DNA from: Rhizobiales bacterium IMCC20636
GTDB lineage: Bacteria; Pseudomonadota; Alphaproteobacteria; Rhizobiales; GCA-2746425
Direction: 5' to 3'
DNA length: 64,000 nucleotides
NCBI GenBank assembly: GCA_016865015.1
Contig: CP018226.1
Span: forward strand, 1,829,001 to 1,893,000
Part shown: piece by piece, positions 47,157 to 55,923 of the stretch
Layout of the letters: every line of letters starts with the position of its first letter
How positions within the stretch are numbered: position 1 is the stretch's first letter
Program-made: the position numbers and the translations under genes
The notes under the pieces: model-generated
Seen by the model: only the letters and a program-made list of their open reading frames with translations
Databases searched by the model: none
Told to the model about the DNA's origin: nothing

Positions 47157-49240
47157 TCAAGCTCCCCGACCACATCGACAAGTATCTGAGCAATTCCGCC
47201 ACCGGTGCCACCGCGTTTCTTCACAGCCCGAGTGGTTGAGGCAAAACCTGCTTCCGCCAGCATGCCCCCGAGATCACTTTGATTGCCGCGCGTGCGTTCA
47301 AGACTGGATTGTTCAAGCCAGCTCAGATCTTCAACCGCGCTTTGTGGTGCTGCGGGGGTGGTGACGACGAGAATCCTTTCCCGTCCCAACGAGGCATCCG
47401 TTATATCAAACAGATCAAGATCAAAGCTGTCGTCACTGTTCAGACGCGCTGCATAAATGTGAGAAATCGAAAAATCACTGCCAATGTAGAGCACGTTTAC
47501 ATCGACAGGATTGCGCTGGGTGTTCCTGGCTTTGAGAAAAACAATATCGCCTGCCACGAGTTTCGAAACGGAGGAGGCATCCAGTGTGAGCGGTTCCGAG
47601 CGCTGAGTGTTCTGCGCTGTGAATTCCAGATCGACTCCCATGGTAGATGGTCTGAAAATGCCGCCCAGCTTGATCAGATTGGTCGCCCGGGCCATGCGTG
47701 CCAGATTATCACCAACAACAGCCAGAAACTCGTCGGCGGATTTGTCATCAAAAGACACTGACGGAGTTTTGTTTACTCCGTCGGCAACCAACATGCCGTC
47801 ACTGCCGACAAACCAGATGCTGTTGTCCCTGACGATCAGCTGAATATCAGCCTCCGTCTGTGGATCGGTGATTTCCAGCCTCAAACCGGCCTGCTGATAG
47901 TCAGCGAGCGCAGAAAACAGCGCTTCAGTTTCCTCAGTCTGTTGCTCTTGTGGCGGTTTGGCGACGGTAAAACTGTAATTGATGCCGGTTTCGGTTTTAC
48001 GGGCAAATTGTGTGTCGTCGGGTATCGCGAAGCTGTCGCTTACAGGCAGCAGCGTTGCCGTGAGGTCGGAAATGGTCTCGACCTTGAAACGAAGATCTTC
48101 ATCGACGTTGGTCTGGCCAGGGGTCTTTACCTTGCCAAGTGTTTCGCCAAGAGTCAGGCCATGCAGCCGACCTGCATTTATCGTTAATGTGCCACCGGAT
48201 TGTTTGACAGGCCATTGCTGAACAAAGGCAGTTTCGGTGCTTGAGAAAACACCCAGATCAAGATCACCTTCAAACAGGGGGGTAGGCTGCGACCGGTTCA
48301 AAACCGTGTATTTCCGCAGGATCTCCTGGCCAAGTTGTCGATAGGAAGTTCCAGGATTTTGTGCAATTGATTCTAGAATCGAAAAGGTGAAGAGACCATG
48401 CGGTTCGCGCGGAGTTTGCCCTGCTGGAAGGCGCATTTCCGGTGTTGTCTGGTTGGTTTGGGCTGCGTAGAAAGCCACAAAACTTCCAGTTTTGGACCCT
48501 GAACCGTCCGTGAAGCTTTCAACAGAGGCCCCAGCATCCTCCACGGTCAAGCCTCGTGTGGTTGGACGGGCAGCATCCAAAACCGCATCGCTGATGCCAA
48601 GTGCGGACGGAGAGAGTTTCCGGGAGACTTCTCTATCCAGCGGTTCCGAAAGGTTTGCCGCTCTCGTGACAGTGCCCGAGTGGCAACTGTCAAAAACAGC
48701 CCAGATATGGGCTCCTTTGGCCTGAATGGCATCGATCAATTCACCAATATCATCATCCACCAGCGCGTTTGAAACCGTTCCAACCGTGTTGTCCCAGGCC
48801 CCGATATCGGCCGGCAGGAACAACTCGTCCAAACCATCAATTTCAGTTGAAGGATCACGGGCCGGTGCCTGTGTACCGTGGCCTGAAAAATGCAAATAGA
48901 CAAAGTCACCAGCTTCCGCTTTGGAAGCCAGATTGGTCAGCGCACCTCGTATGGCCGCCAAAGTCGGGATATCTGCACCGTCAACACCGTCGGCAAGTAC
49001 CGTAATATCGTCCTTTTCAAACGGCCTGGCGCTGTTCGAGATCAGAAAATCACGTACCAGTATGGCATCGTTTCTTGGGCCTTTCAGCCAGAGTTCTTCA
49101 GGAAGGTTCTGGTATTTAGACACGCCTACGATCAATGCGTGATTGGTTTCTGCAAACGCTTCGGCGCTGGAAAGCAAAGCAACGCCACTTACCAAGAACA
49201 GCATTTTAGATGTGCATTTGAAAGTCATAATTTTGTTCAT
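47153..49240 (-). CDS. Exported caspase-family (metacaspase-like, C14) protein
   Basis: A 695-aa protein. Signal peptide about 1-30 (ending EAFA). The p20-like caspase domain covers about 33-300, with the catalytic dyad H121 (FSGHGTQ) and C186 (DSCHSGT); DSCHSG is the form found in type I metacaspases, which cut after Arg or Lys and not Asp. Later segments hold repeated beta-rich parts, and residues about 560-670 resemble DUF4384 (VLYIGSDFSISHIY). The protein is predicted to be periplasmic or surface-exposed. It heads an operon with a small membrane protein, an S1 protease and a duplicated membrane protein. Cleavage specificity is inferred from motif similarity. Confidence 0.9.
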   Translation of the reverse strand: MNKIMTFKCTSKMLFLVSGVALLSSAEAFAETNHALIVGVSKYQNLPEELWLKGPRNDAILVRDFLISNSARPFEKDDITVLADGVDGADIPTLAAIRGALTNLASKAEAGDFVYLHFSGHGTQAPARDPSTEIDGLDELFLPADIGAWDNTVGTVSNALVDDDIGELIDAIQAKGAHIWAVFDSCHSGTVTRAANLSEPLDREVSRKLSPSALGISDAVLDAARPTTRGLTVEDAGASVESFTDGSGSKTGSFVAFYAAQTNQTTPEMRLPAGQTPREPHGLFTFSILESIAQNPGTSYRQLGQEILRKYTVLNRSQPTPLFEGDLDLGVFSSTETAFVQQWPVKQSGGTLTINAGRLHGLTLGETLGKVKTPGQTNVDEDLRFKVETISDLTATLLPVSDSFAIPDDTQFARKTETGINYSFTVAKPPQEQQTEETEALFSALADYQQAGLRLEITDPQTEADIQLIVRDNSIWFVGSDGMLVADGVNKTPSVSFDDKSADEFLAVVGDNLARMARATNLIKLGGIFRPSTMGVDLEFTAQNTQRSEPLTLDASSVSKLVAGDIVFLKARNTQRNPVDVNVLYIGSDFSISHIYAARLNSDDSFDLDLFDITDASLGRERILVVTTPAAPQSAVEDLSWLEQSSLERTRGNQSDLGGMLAEAGFASTTRAVKKRGGTGGGIAQILVDVVGELE

Positions 49241-49526
49241 TCCAGACTTAAATACATCTATTTTGTCTTCTTTGTGTCCAAGAAAATCAAACCCCTGATG
49301 GTCATGATTCAGGGCGTTTCCTTCATGGAATAACGCACTTGTACTGGATGGAATACAAAGTCTGGTTGCATAATCTGGAGGTAATATTGGGTGGAATTCA
49401 ATCTAATGTTGTTTGGCTTGTAATCGGTCGTCTTTATGAGCAAACCCTATGTTGCTGTAGCTCTTTTTGCAACACTACCAGAGTAGTCTGCGAGTCGGTA
49501 CTACGCGAACAGGGGATTGATTTTTA
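49241..49526. other. Divergent intergenic region of the protease locus
   Basis: This 286-base region separates the divergent caspase and membrane-protein genes and should hold both promoters. It is AT-richer than the coding parts. I see no strong inverted repeat or recognisable binding site. Confidence 0.45.
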
Positions 49527-50459
49527 ATGCAAATTGTGATCGCGGTTTTGTTTGGCCTGCTTGGTGCATTTTATATGTTTGGCGGTTTTGTGGTTGTGCG
49601 CGCGATTGCGATGGATGCGCTGATCGACACTGCGATTGAGGGTATAGATTTCACCCAGGCTTCCTCAACAGCTGGCGGGAAACATCAACTCAAACGCCAT
49701 TTTCTGGGTGCCATGGCTTTTGTCAGTTTTACAGGAGGCGCCTTTCTGTTTTTTCACTCTGCTGTCGCACCAGTTCTGTTCTGCATGTCTCTTGCAATGC
49801 AGTTGGTTTACATAGTGGTTCTCGCCCCCAGATATTTTGACATTGATGACGACGAAGATCTGGTAGGAACGGACCGGCGTGCCACGATCAACGCCATGAT
49901 TATCTATTGTGTGGTCACTCTGTTTCTGCTGTTGCTTCAGAGATTTGATGTGCTGCCATCATTTCCGCCCTCCTGGTCTCAGCGGGAAACAGCAGGCCTT
50001 GTCTTGAGTATTGCTTTCGCGGTGTACGCATTCCGGTTGGTACAATCCTCCAGTTTGACCACTGCTTCAGAGCCTGAGCGGCCGATCGGCTCTGATGACA
50101 GGATTTACAAAGGTATTGATGGTCTGGTGGAATTGCGTGTCCAGGCAGTCGAACATGAAGAGGGGCTTTGGGCCCGATATCAGGGGGAGGAGGAGCCTTG
50201 GCGCAGTGTTGACCCTGATGAGATCGGGATGTCCGTTGCCCTTGAATTGCGGATTTCACACTGGGAAGGCAGATATGACGAGTTCTGGGACACTGAAGAA
50301 TTGAGTGACGAGCCGCGATGGAGTGACGCTGACAAGCAGGCACATTTTGAGGAAGCGCTTGCAATTGCTCACCTCGTGAAGAGCGAGGCTCTTTTACAGA
50401 TACCTGACGGGATCAAAGTGACCTGGGTGAATAGTGAAGGGGATATTGTGGATGTCTAA
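49527..50459 (+). CDS. Five-segment membrane protein with soluble C-terminal domain
   Basis: A 310-aa protein. Five predicted membrane segments lie near residues 2-24, 62-80, 84-103, 125-143 and 156-175. Residues 185-310 form an acidic soluble domain with several Trp residues (LWARYQGEEEPW, ISHWEGRYDEFWDTEEL). I do not recognise the family. AGGGGA lies 11 bases before the ATG. The gene lies between the divergent caspase gene and the convergent CHAT gene; its stop overlaps the CHAT stop by four bases. It may be the membrane partner of the exported TPR-CHAT protein, but this is inferred from location. Confidence 0.72.
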   Translation: MQIVIAVLFGLLGAFYMFGGFVVVRAIAMDALIDTAIEGIDFTQASSTAGGKHQLKRHFLGAMAFVSFTGGAFLFFHSAVAPVLFCMSLAMQLVYIVVLAPRYFDIDDDEDLVGTDRRATINAMIIYCVVTLFLLLLQRFDVLPSFPPSWSQRETAGLVLSIAFAVYAFRLVQSSSLTTASEPERPIGSDDRIYKGIDGLVELRVQAVEHEEGLWARYQGEEEPWRSVDPDEIGMSVALELRISHWEGRYDEFWDTEELSDEPRWSDADKQAHFEEALAIAHLVKSEALLQIPDGIKVTWVNSEGDIVDV

Positions 50460-53095
50460 AGCCAGTTTCCCATCAACACGAAGGGCGACCAGAAATAGGG
50501 GTGGGCAAAAGTCGCCTGGGGTGTCTCTGCGCTGCTTTTCTTTTGACGCCCGGCAACGCCTCGTTCGAGATTGGCTGTAACCTGTGAAGCCTGATCGCCA
50601 GTCAGCATTGAAATCTGCGCAATGCGCAGTGCTGCGGCTTTCGAGAGGCCTTGACCGATCATCGCCTGATAGAAATCGTGCATGAGGATGGGAGTTGCAT
50701 CGTCGGCAACAGGCCACAGTGACGCCATCACCGCAGCTGCGCCGTTCGCCTGTGCTGCCGCCCCAAACCCTTCGATTTCTGACCCGTCACCGCCGCCCAG
50801 AGCTGTCTGACACGCAGACAACGTCACCAGGTCAATTCCCTTGAAGCTCAGGGCTCTCTGTTTGCGGATTTCTGACAATTTCAGATGCGAGCCATCACCC
50901 AATAACAGGAAAGAATCGTTTTCCTGACCGGGCTTCAGGTTGAAGTGGCTGGCGATGTGAAGAATGGCGGGTTTTTTCAGCAGGGCCAGTTTCAGGCTCT
51001 TTTCATCAAAACTGCCGTCCAGAGCAGTCGGGCCTTGCAGGACGCCTTCTGCATTTGCGTTTCCAAAAATGGTTTCCAGTTCATGGCGCACGCCGGGCAG
51101 GGGGGAAAACCCTGGATGGGCTGCTGTCACGCCGAATCCTGCGGTTTTGCCGCGCTCACGCGCGCCTTCGCTGAACTGGGTCGGAATGGTTGTGGTGTAG
51201 AGCGAAAAAGCGAAGTTCTGGACCAGATATTCCTCACCATCAAACAGAGCTGCAAAGGGCACATAACGCAGGAATCCGTTCAGGTTCAGCATCACCACCT
51301 CAACGTCGCTCTTGTCCAAGGCGTCACGCACCGGTGCGAACAGGACGTCGTAGAGTGCCTTCAGTTTGGTCGGCGCGTCGGGAGACCGTTGTTCAATCAG
51401 CTGCAAAGTGTCGAAAACCAACTGTGCCAGTTCTGTCTTGTTGACTGACACTTCCTCATGCAAATTCAAACTTGGCAGCGTCAGGAACAGATGCGCCTTG
51501 TCATCAATCGCTGCGATTTGAAGAATGGCAGCTTTTTCGGTCTTGCCGTCCAGCAGGGCCTGATAGCTTTCAATCTTGTCAAACTGGGCTGACAGCGCCT
51601 CTGTCTGGGTTGGTTCCACGCTTTCCAGAAATGCCTCAACCTGCGCTTCAAAGGTTGCATTGGAGGCCTCCAGCGCTTCCTGCAATACGAATATCTGTTC
51701 GATGTCAGCATCATCCGCGGTGTCCGCTTCCAGCTTCTGGGTCAGGGCGAACAAGGTCTGAGCAGAGTCAATTGGAAACTCCGAGAGTTGTCTCAACCGG
51801 TCCTCTTCCGTCAATTCAGAATTGGTCAGTATGGCTGTGGTGTTAGCAATAGACGCGCTGGCATCACGGCGCAGGAAGTTAAAAACTTCCTGTTCCTTTT
51901 CCATATTGAGAACGGCCTGTGCCTCCGAAATGCGCCCCTGTTCAATGAGCAATGAAGCAAGGTGTTCATACAGCCGTGACCATTCGCTGCGCAGTTCCTT
52001 TGTTCCGGCATCACCCAGATCTGCATTCTGGTTTCGAATGGCCTGTTGGGCGTTCACAGCCAGTTTTCCGAAGGTGATGGCCTTATCAATGTCACCCTTG
52101 GCCCGCATGGCGCGGGACAGTGTGTCAAACGCCCAGCGCTGGTCGTCGTAAGTTGTCAGCTTGTTGGCCGAAATATAAGGCATCGCCCGCATGGTCCAGC
52201 GAATGGCTTCATCAATCCGGTCCATCTGATAGTAGATGATACCCAGATTGATGCGCACCTTTCCCGCATTGTCGGAGAATGATCCTTCATGCTTGTCAAT
52301 CAGGGGGAGTGCCTTCAGCGTCCAGTTTTCAGCTTCCTTGAAATTCTCGATGCGCCTGAACACCCATCCAATGTTGTTAATCGCATAAGCTACCGGCGCG
52401 CTTTCAGGCCCATATGCCTTGCTGTAATGCAGCATTGCCTCGTTGTAGGACTCGATCGACCGAGTGTAGCGTTTCATGCCCTCAAACGCGATGCCTTCAT
52501 TGAGATAGGTATCACCCAGATAGGTGCTGTCTTCACCATCACTGATGATCATGAGTGCGCGCGCTGCGTCGAAATAGGGCAGGCTGTCTTCATAACGCGA
52601 CAGATCGATCATTGCCAGGCCCAGGGCCTGCAGGGTGATCGCACGGTCAAGCGCAACGCCATCGAGATGCATGAAGCGTTCGAAGATTTTGTCGGCAGTT
52701 CGGTAGTTTTCCAAGGCTGAGGCATAATTGCTCAACTGGCTGTATGCATCGCCAAGCATCTTCAGGGCAGCGCCGGCATAGCGTTCATTGTCGCCACCAG
52801 CGCTTGAATATCCGTCATAGGCTGTCTTGAGAAATGGAATTGAATTACGGATGTTTTCTTCACCGCCCTGAGAGAGCAGATGGTAGCTGATGATGTAGGC
52901 AGAATACGCATCACCCGCATCCGCTGCTTCAGTCATTTCGGGCGTGACTTCCGGCACACCTTGTGCGGACGCTATTGGGACGGCAAACAGACATGAGAAG
53001 AGAATTGCCAGAATGAACCCTGTCGTCTGGCGATTGATCTGGTGCCACAGACCTGCTGTATTGAGCCTATGTTGCGTGGCATGTAATTTTTTCAT
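50456..53095 (-). CDS. Exported TPR-CHAT protein (caspase HetF-associated fold)
   Basis: An 879-aa protein. An N-terminal signal or anchor segment lies at about 25-44 (ending ASAQG). Residues about 60-390 are tetratricopeptide repeats (for example ALKMLGDAYSQLSNYASALENY), followed by a helical linker and a C-terminal CHAT domain (about 570-875). The CHAT dyad is H717 in ILHIASHF and C762 in TLSACQTALGGG, with GAAAVMASLWPV after it. CHAT domains are caspase-like proteases, and TPR-CHAT proteins act in prokaryotic signalling and immunity. Here the export signal places it outside the cytoplasm, which is unusual. ATG 53095 is chosen; a TTG at 53107 is less likely. Confidence 0.9.
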   Translation of the reverse strand: MKKLHATQHRLNTAGLWHQINRQTTGFILAILFSCLFAVPIASAQGVPEVTPEMTEAADAGDAYSAYIISYHLLSQGGEENIRNSIPFLKTAYDGYSSAGGDNERYAGAALKMLGDAYSQLSNYASALENYRTADKIFERFMHLDGVALDRAITLQALGLAMIDLSRYEDSLPYFDAARALMIISDGEDSTYLGDTYLNEGIAFEGMKRYTRSIESYNEAMLHYSKAYGPESAPVAYAINNIGWVFRRIENFKEAENWTLKALPLIDKHEGSFSDNAGKVRINLGIIYYQMDRIDEAIRWTMRAMPYISANKLTTYDDQRWAFDTLSRAMRAKGDIDKAITFGKLAVNAQQAIRNQNADLGDAGTKELRSEWSRLYEHLASLLIEQGRISEAQAVLNMEKEQEVFNFLRRDASASIANTTAILTNSELTEEDRLRQLSEFPIDSAQTLFALTQKLEADTADDADIEQIFVLQEALEASNATFEAQVEAFLESVEPTQTEALSAQFDKIESYQALLDGKTEKAAILQIAAIDDKAHLFLTLPSLNLHEEVSVNKTELAQLVFDTLQLIEQRSPDAPTKLKALYDVLFAPVRDALDKSDVEVVMLNLNGFLRYVPFAALFDGEEYLVQNFAFSLYTTTIPTQFSEGARERGKTAGFGVTAAHPGFSPLPGVRHELETIFGNANAEGVLQGPTALDGSFDEKSLKLALLKKPAILHIASHFNLKPGQENDSFLLLGDGSHLKLSEIRKQRALSFKGIDLVTLSACQTALGGGDGSEIEGFGAAAQANGAAAVMASLWPVADDATPILMHDFYQAMIGQGLSKAAALRIAQISMLTGDQASQVTANLERGVAGRQKKSSAETPQATFAHPYFWSPFVLMGNWL

Positions 53096-53791
53096 ATTTG
53101 ATATCAACCATTTACTACTAAAATAATCGTCAAGTTGGTTTTCTTCCTAATGAAATTTCACGTCTGAAATCATCTCCTACTATAATCTGAACCATCTGTT
53201 TCAGCCATACTTATTAAACCCACATCTGCAGCGAAGGCGGCTGGATTATTCGGATGCGTTGTTGAAAACCCCGAGAAACAGGCAGTTTGAAGAATGTCGA
53301 ACCTTGAGAAGTAGATTTTGGATTAGTGGCCAAATGAAGGCGTGTAGCGCCGCTCACATGGATGGTTGGCGCGAACGGCCCGGGATTCCAGGCTTTGGCA
53401 GGCTCAAAGGGATGACGTTTGACTTTGCTGCAATTGCCAATGCCGGTTCATCTGACAGTCCACAAGCCGGGGCGTTGGAGTGGAGGGCTGTCATTCTGTT
53501 CCCTTGGTGAATCGTCGTTAATCACCGGGACCAGCGTACCTGCTTTTCTTGCATTACATTCAGAAGCGGTTCCGTATCGATTACCTTACACATGGTGCCG
53601 ATGGGACGGGCTGTCGGCACGTCAGTCGTCGCAAAGTCTATTCAGGCCAACTTCTTCGATGGCTTGTATGGCGGCCATATAGACTGAGTCGAACAGTTCA
53701 TCATTGAGACATATGGTAGTGCGCTGCGGCTCGTCGAACTGGGGCAGGCATTTTGTTTGCCATGCTCGATGCAATGAATATATCGCCGGAA
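53096..53791. other. Long region without a convincing gene
   Basis: About 700 bases between the CHAT gene and the regulator pseudogene. Short open frames exist on both strands, but none has a good start. One minus-strand frame (53622-53822) ends with protein-like sequence (DELFDSVYMAAIQAIEEVG and LNRLCDD) and could be the tail of a decayed gene, but nothing upstream supports it. Low-level decay fits the pseudogenes next door. I see no repeat or RNA gene. Confidence 0.45.
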
Positions 53792-54595
53792 TTATTGCTG
53801 TCCGGCAAACTGTTGAAACCAATTTCGCGATGGCTCATCGGCTGGCAAAAGTGTTTCAATCCGAATGTCGTCCAGCGCTGCGTCGGCGCTCATACCAACT
53901 GTTGCAATCATTGAGAAAAGATTGAGATGTTGTTCGCCCATTTGAAACTGCATGGTCAGTATAGGAGATGGGTTATCCTTGGCAGGTTGGCGAGCGGCAT
54001 CGGCGACACCAGGAAGTGTCAGGAGCTCTTCCAACAAGTCCTGTGCTTCATAATCATTGGGGCGCCGTGTAACCTAGAGTTCCAATAGTCTGAAGAGGGC
54101 CTTCGCCACATCATCCCAATTACCAATTGCGGACCGTATTGGTCCAGGTGTGAGCAAGGTGCGAAGCAGATTGTCATCATCTCCAGCCGCGAAAGCTGCG
54201 AAAAATTGCGCTGCAGGCTCGTTGACTTTCTGCAATGTCCATATCCGGTCAATGGCAATGGCTGGATAGGGCGCATGACCCTTTAGAATGTGATCAATCG
54301 CCAAGTCGACTGCATTGCGCGTCTCATCGCCCCATCGTTTATTGGATGAATTTGCCGCAAAGCCAGCAGAGAGCAGCATCGCATCTATCTCGGCCGCAGG
54401 CATTTGCAACGCTTCCCCTAATTGAGCAACAGAAAACCGGCTCGGCTTGGACCGCCCCGTCTCCAGAAAACTAATATGGCGTTGAGACATTCCGGCCTCA
54501 AGAGACAAGTCAAACTGGCTCAGATGTCGACGCACGCGCCAGGTTTTCAGAAGACCGGAAAAGCCGACAGCGGGAAGGGAGTGAGTAAATGTCAT
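53792..54595 (-). pseudogene. XRE family regulator with MmyB-like domain, interrupted by one amber codon
   Basis: The first 173 residues (ATG 54595) hold an XRE helix-turn-helix (LSQFDLSLEAGMSQRHISFLE at about 26-46) and the start of a MmyB-like ligand domain. At 54074-54076 (minus strand) an in-frame TAG stops the frame after LLEL. Reading through it, the same frame continues 93 residues to 53792 with the expected end of that domain: VTRRPNDYEAQDLLEELLTLPG and PADEPSRNW. One base change from GAG or CAG to TAG explains the break. A sequencing error or readthrough is possible. It is divergent from the SRPBCC gene, which is also broken. Confidence 0.88.
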
Positions 54596-54707
54596 GCCGC
54601 CATATCGCGTCTTTTTGTGCGGAAAGTCTATTACATCCGAAGTAATTGATCCAATTCAGCGAAACTGAAATCCTGTGGGCAATTACTGACCATGAAAGGA
54701 TGTAGTT
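54596..54707. promoter_or_regulatory. Divergent promoter region of the regulator/SRPBCC pair
   Basis: A 112-base gap between divergent starts. ATTAC (54630-54634) and GTAAT (54642-54646) form a 5-7-5 dyad near the middle that could be the regulator's operator. AAAGGA at 54695-54700 is the ribosome-binding site of the plus-strand gene. Confidence 0.4.
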
Positions 54708-55165
54708 ATGACAACCACAACAACCGCCCGGTTATTTCTGGGCCTCAATGCCGCTTTTTCCGTTCTGATAGGGCTCGAATTGTTGTTCTTTTCCAACGCT
54801 GTCTCGAACCTGGTGTTCTTCAATCCTGCAAGTTGGGTTCCGCCACTATTGCTTGGACTTGGGTTTGGGCTGATTCTTTTTGGGTTGGATTTGGTGATCA
54901 TGGCTACTAATCGGTTTGTAACCAAAAAAGAAGTTATGCTGATTGTTTGGATGGATGTTGGCTGGTTGATTGCAAGTGCAGCATTGATATTTTTCGACGG
55001 TTACTTGTTCACAGAGAAAGGCCTTCTCGTGATCGACATAGTGGCCATATTTGTTGCTATCTTTGCCCTTGGCCAGTATCTCGGCGCTCGCCAAATTTTG
55101 CCACCTGAAAGTCTTGTTAGGATAAGCTCTGAAGGTGGTGCCCTGATTGCTAGGCTCAGGACTCA

Positions 55166-55558
55166 TTAAATCCACCATATGACGATAGCTGCAATGCATA
55201 TGCTTGAGAAGAATGTGTGTGCGCATCTGTCATATCGAGTTGCTACGCGGCGCCAGTCTTTGAGTCTGCCGAACATATTTTCCACCTTGTGGCGTTGTTT
55301 GTAGAGGGTTTTGCTATAACCGGCAGGAAGGTTGCGTCCCTTTCGCGGTGGAATACAGGGGGTTATTCCCTTGGCTTTCAGCGCAGCTCTAAACTCATCG
55401 CTGTCATAACCTTTGTCGCCGATCAGGTGGGATGCTTTCTCAGGAAACGCGGGATAAAGCAGTTTGGCTCCGATGTGATCGCTTAACTGGCCCTCACTCA
55501 GGCCCATGATGATCGGACGTCCCTTGCCATCACAGACGGCATGCAGTTTGGAGTTCAA
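55166..55558 (-). CDS. IS5 family transposase, orfB part
   Basis: A 130-residue frame with the second catalytic Asp (IGDKGYDSDEFRAAL) and the catalytic Glu in KQRHKVENMFGRLKDWRRVATRYDR. It has no good start of its own. It is expected to be translated as the C-terminal part of an OrfAB fusion through a frameshift at 55597-55603. The fusion would be about 252 residues, normal for the group. Confidence 0.9.
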   Translation of the reverse strand: MNSKLHAVCDGKGRPIIMGLSEGQLSDHIGAKLLYPAFPEKASHLIGDKGYDSDEFRAALKAKGITPCIPPRKGRNLPAGYSKTLYKQRHKVENMFGRLKDWRRVATRYDRCAHTFFSSICIAAIVIWWI

Positions 55559-55923
55559 TCCACCTTTTGTGCGGCCAATACGGCGGGGAACATCCCCTTT
55601 TTTAGCAGACTGCAGGCGGTTCGGTGGGCTTTCAGGTGCGTGGCATCAATCATAAGCGTATCAGGACTGCCCGCGTCGCTGACTAACGCACTGAAGATGC
55701 TATCAAAGACACCCAGGCGGCTCCATCGGATGAAGCGATTGTATAGCGTCTTATGCGGCCCGTAATCCGATGGTGCATCACGCCAGCGAAGCCCGTTCTT
55801 GATCACAAAGATAATCCCTGACACCACCCGACGATCATCCACACGCGGCACACCATGAGCCAAGGGGAAATACGGCTCGATCTTCGCCAGCTGATCCTGC
55901 GAAAGCCAAAACAAGTCACTCAT
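55555..55923 (-). CDS. IS5 family transposase, orfA part
   Basis: A 122-residue frame with the IS5 N-terminal domain (LSQDQLAKIEPYFP, GLRWRDAPSDYGPHKTLYNRF) and the first catalytic Asp in MIDATHLKAHRTA. After the LLKK codons a -1 frame reads GDVPRRIGRTKGGLNSKLH, which continues into orfB and matches the expected transposase sequence. The zero-frame tail MFPAVLAAQKVD is not conserved-looking and ends at a TGA. Confidence 0.9.
   Translation of the reverse strand: MSDLFWLSQDQLAKIEPYFPLAHGVPRVDDRRVVSGIIFVIKNGLRWRDAPSDYGPHKTLYNRFIRWSRLGVFDSIFSALVSDAGSPDTLMIDATHLKAHRTACSLLKKGMFPAVLAAQKVD
55597..55603 (-). promoter_or_regulatory. Programmed -1 frameshift site A-AAA-AAG of the transposase
   Basis: On the minus strand the in-frame codons are CTA AAA AAG, giving the slippery heptamer A AAA AAG, the same type as in dnaX. 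GGGGA-TGT-TCCCC follows immediately and can form a short GC stem that could stimulate the shift. Sliding back one base joins orfA to orfB exactly. Confidence 0.8.

Noticed and set aside
44868-53107. Protease locus as a CBASS or gasdermin defence system
   Set aside because: I see no nucleotidyltransferase, no gasdermin-like protein and no CRISPR component, and the proteases carry export signals. It is reported as a separate, unassigned exported system.
53622-53822. Minus-strand frame with protein-like tail as a gene
   Set aside because: It has no acceptable start, overlaps the end of the regulator pseudogene, and I cannot name a family. At most it is the remnant of a decayed gene.
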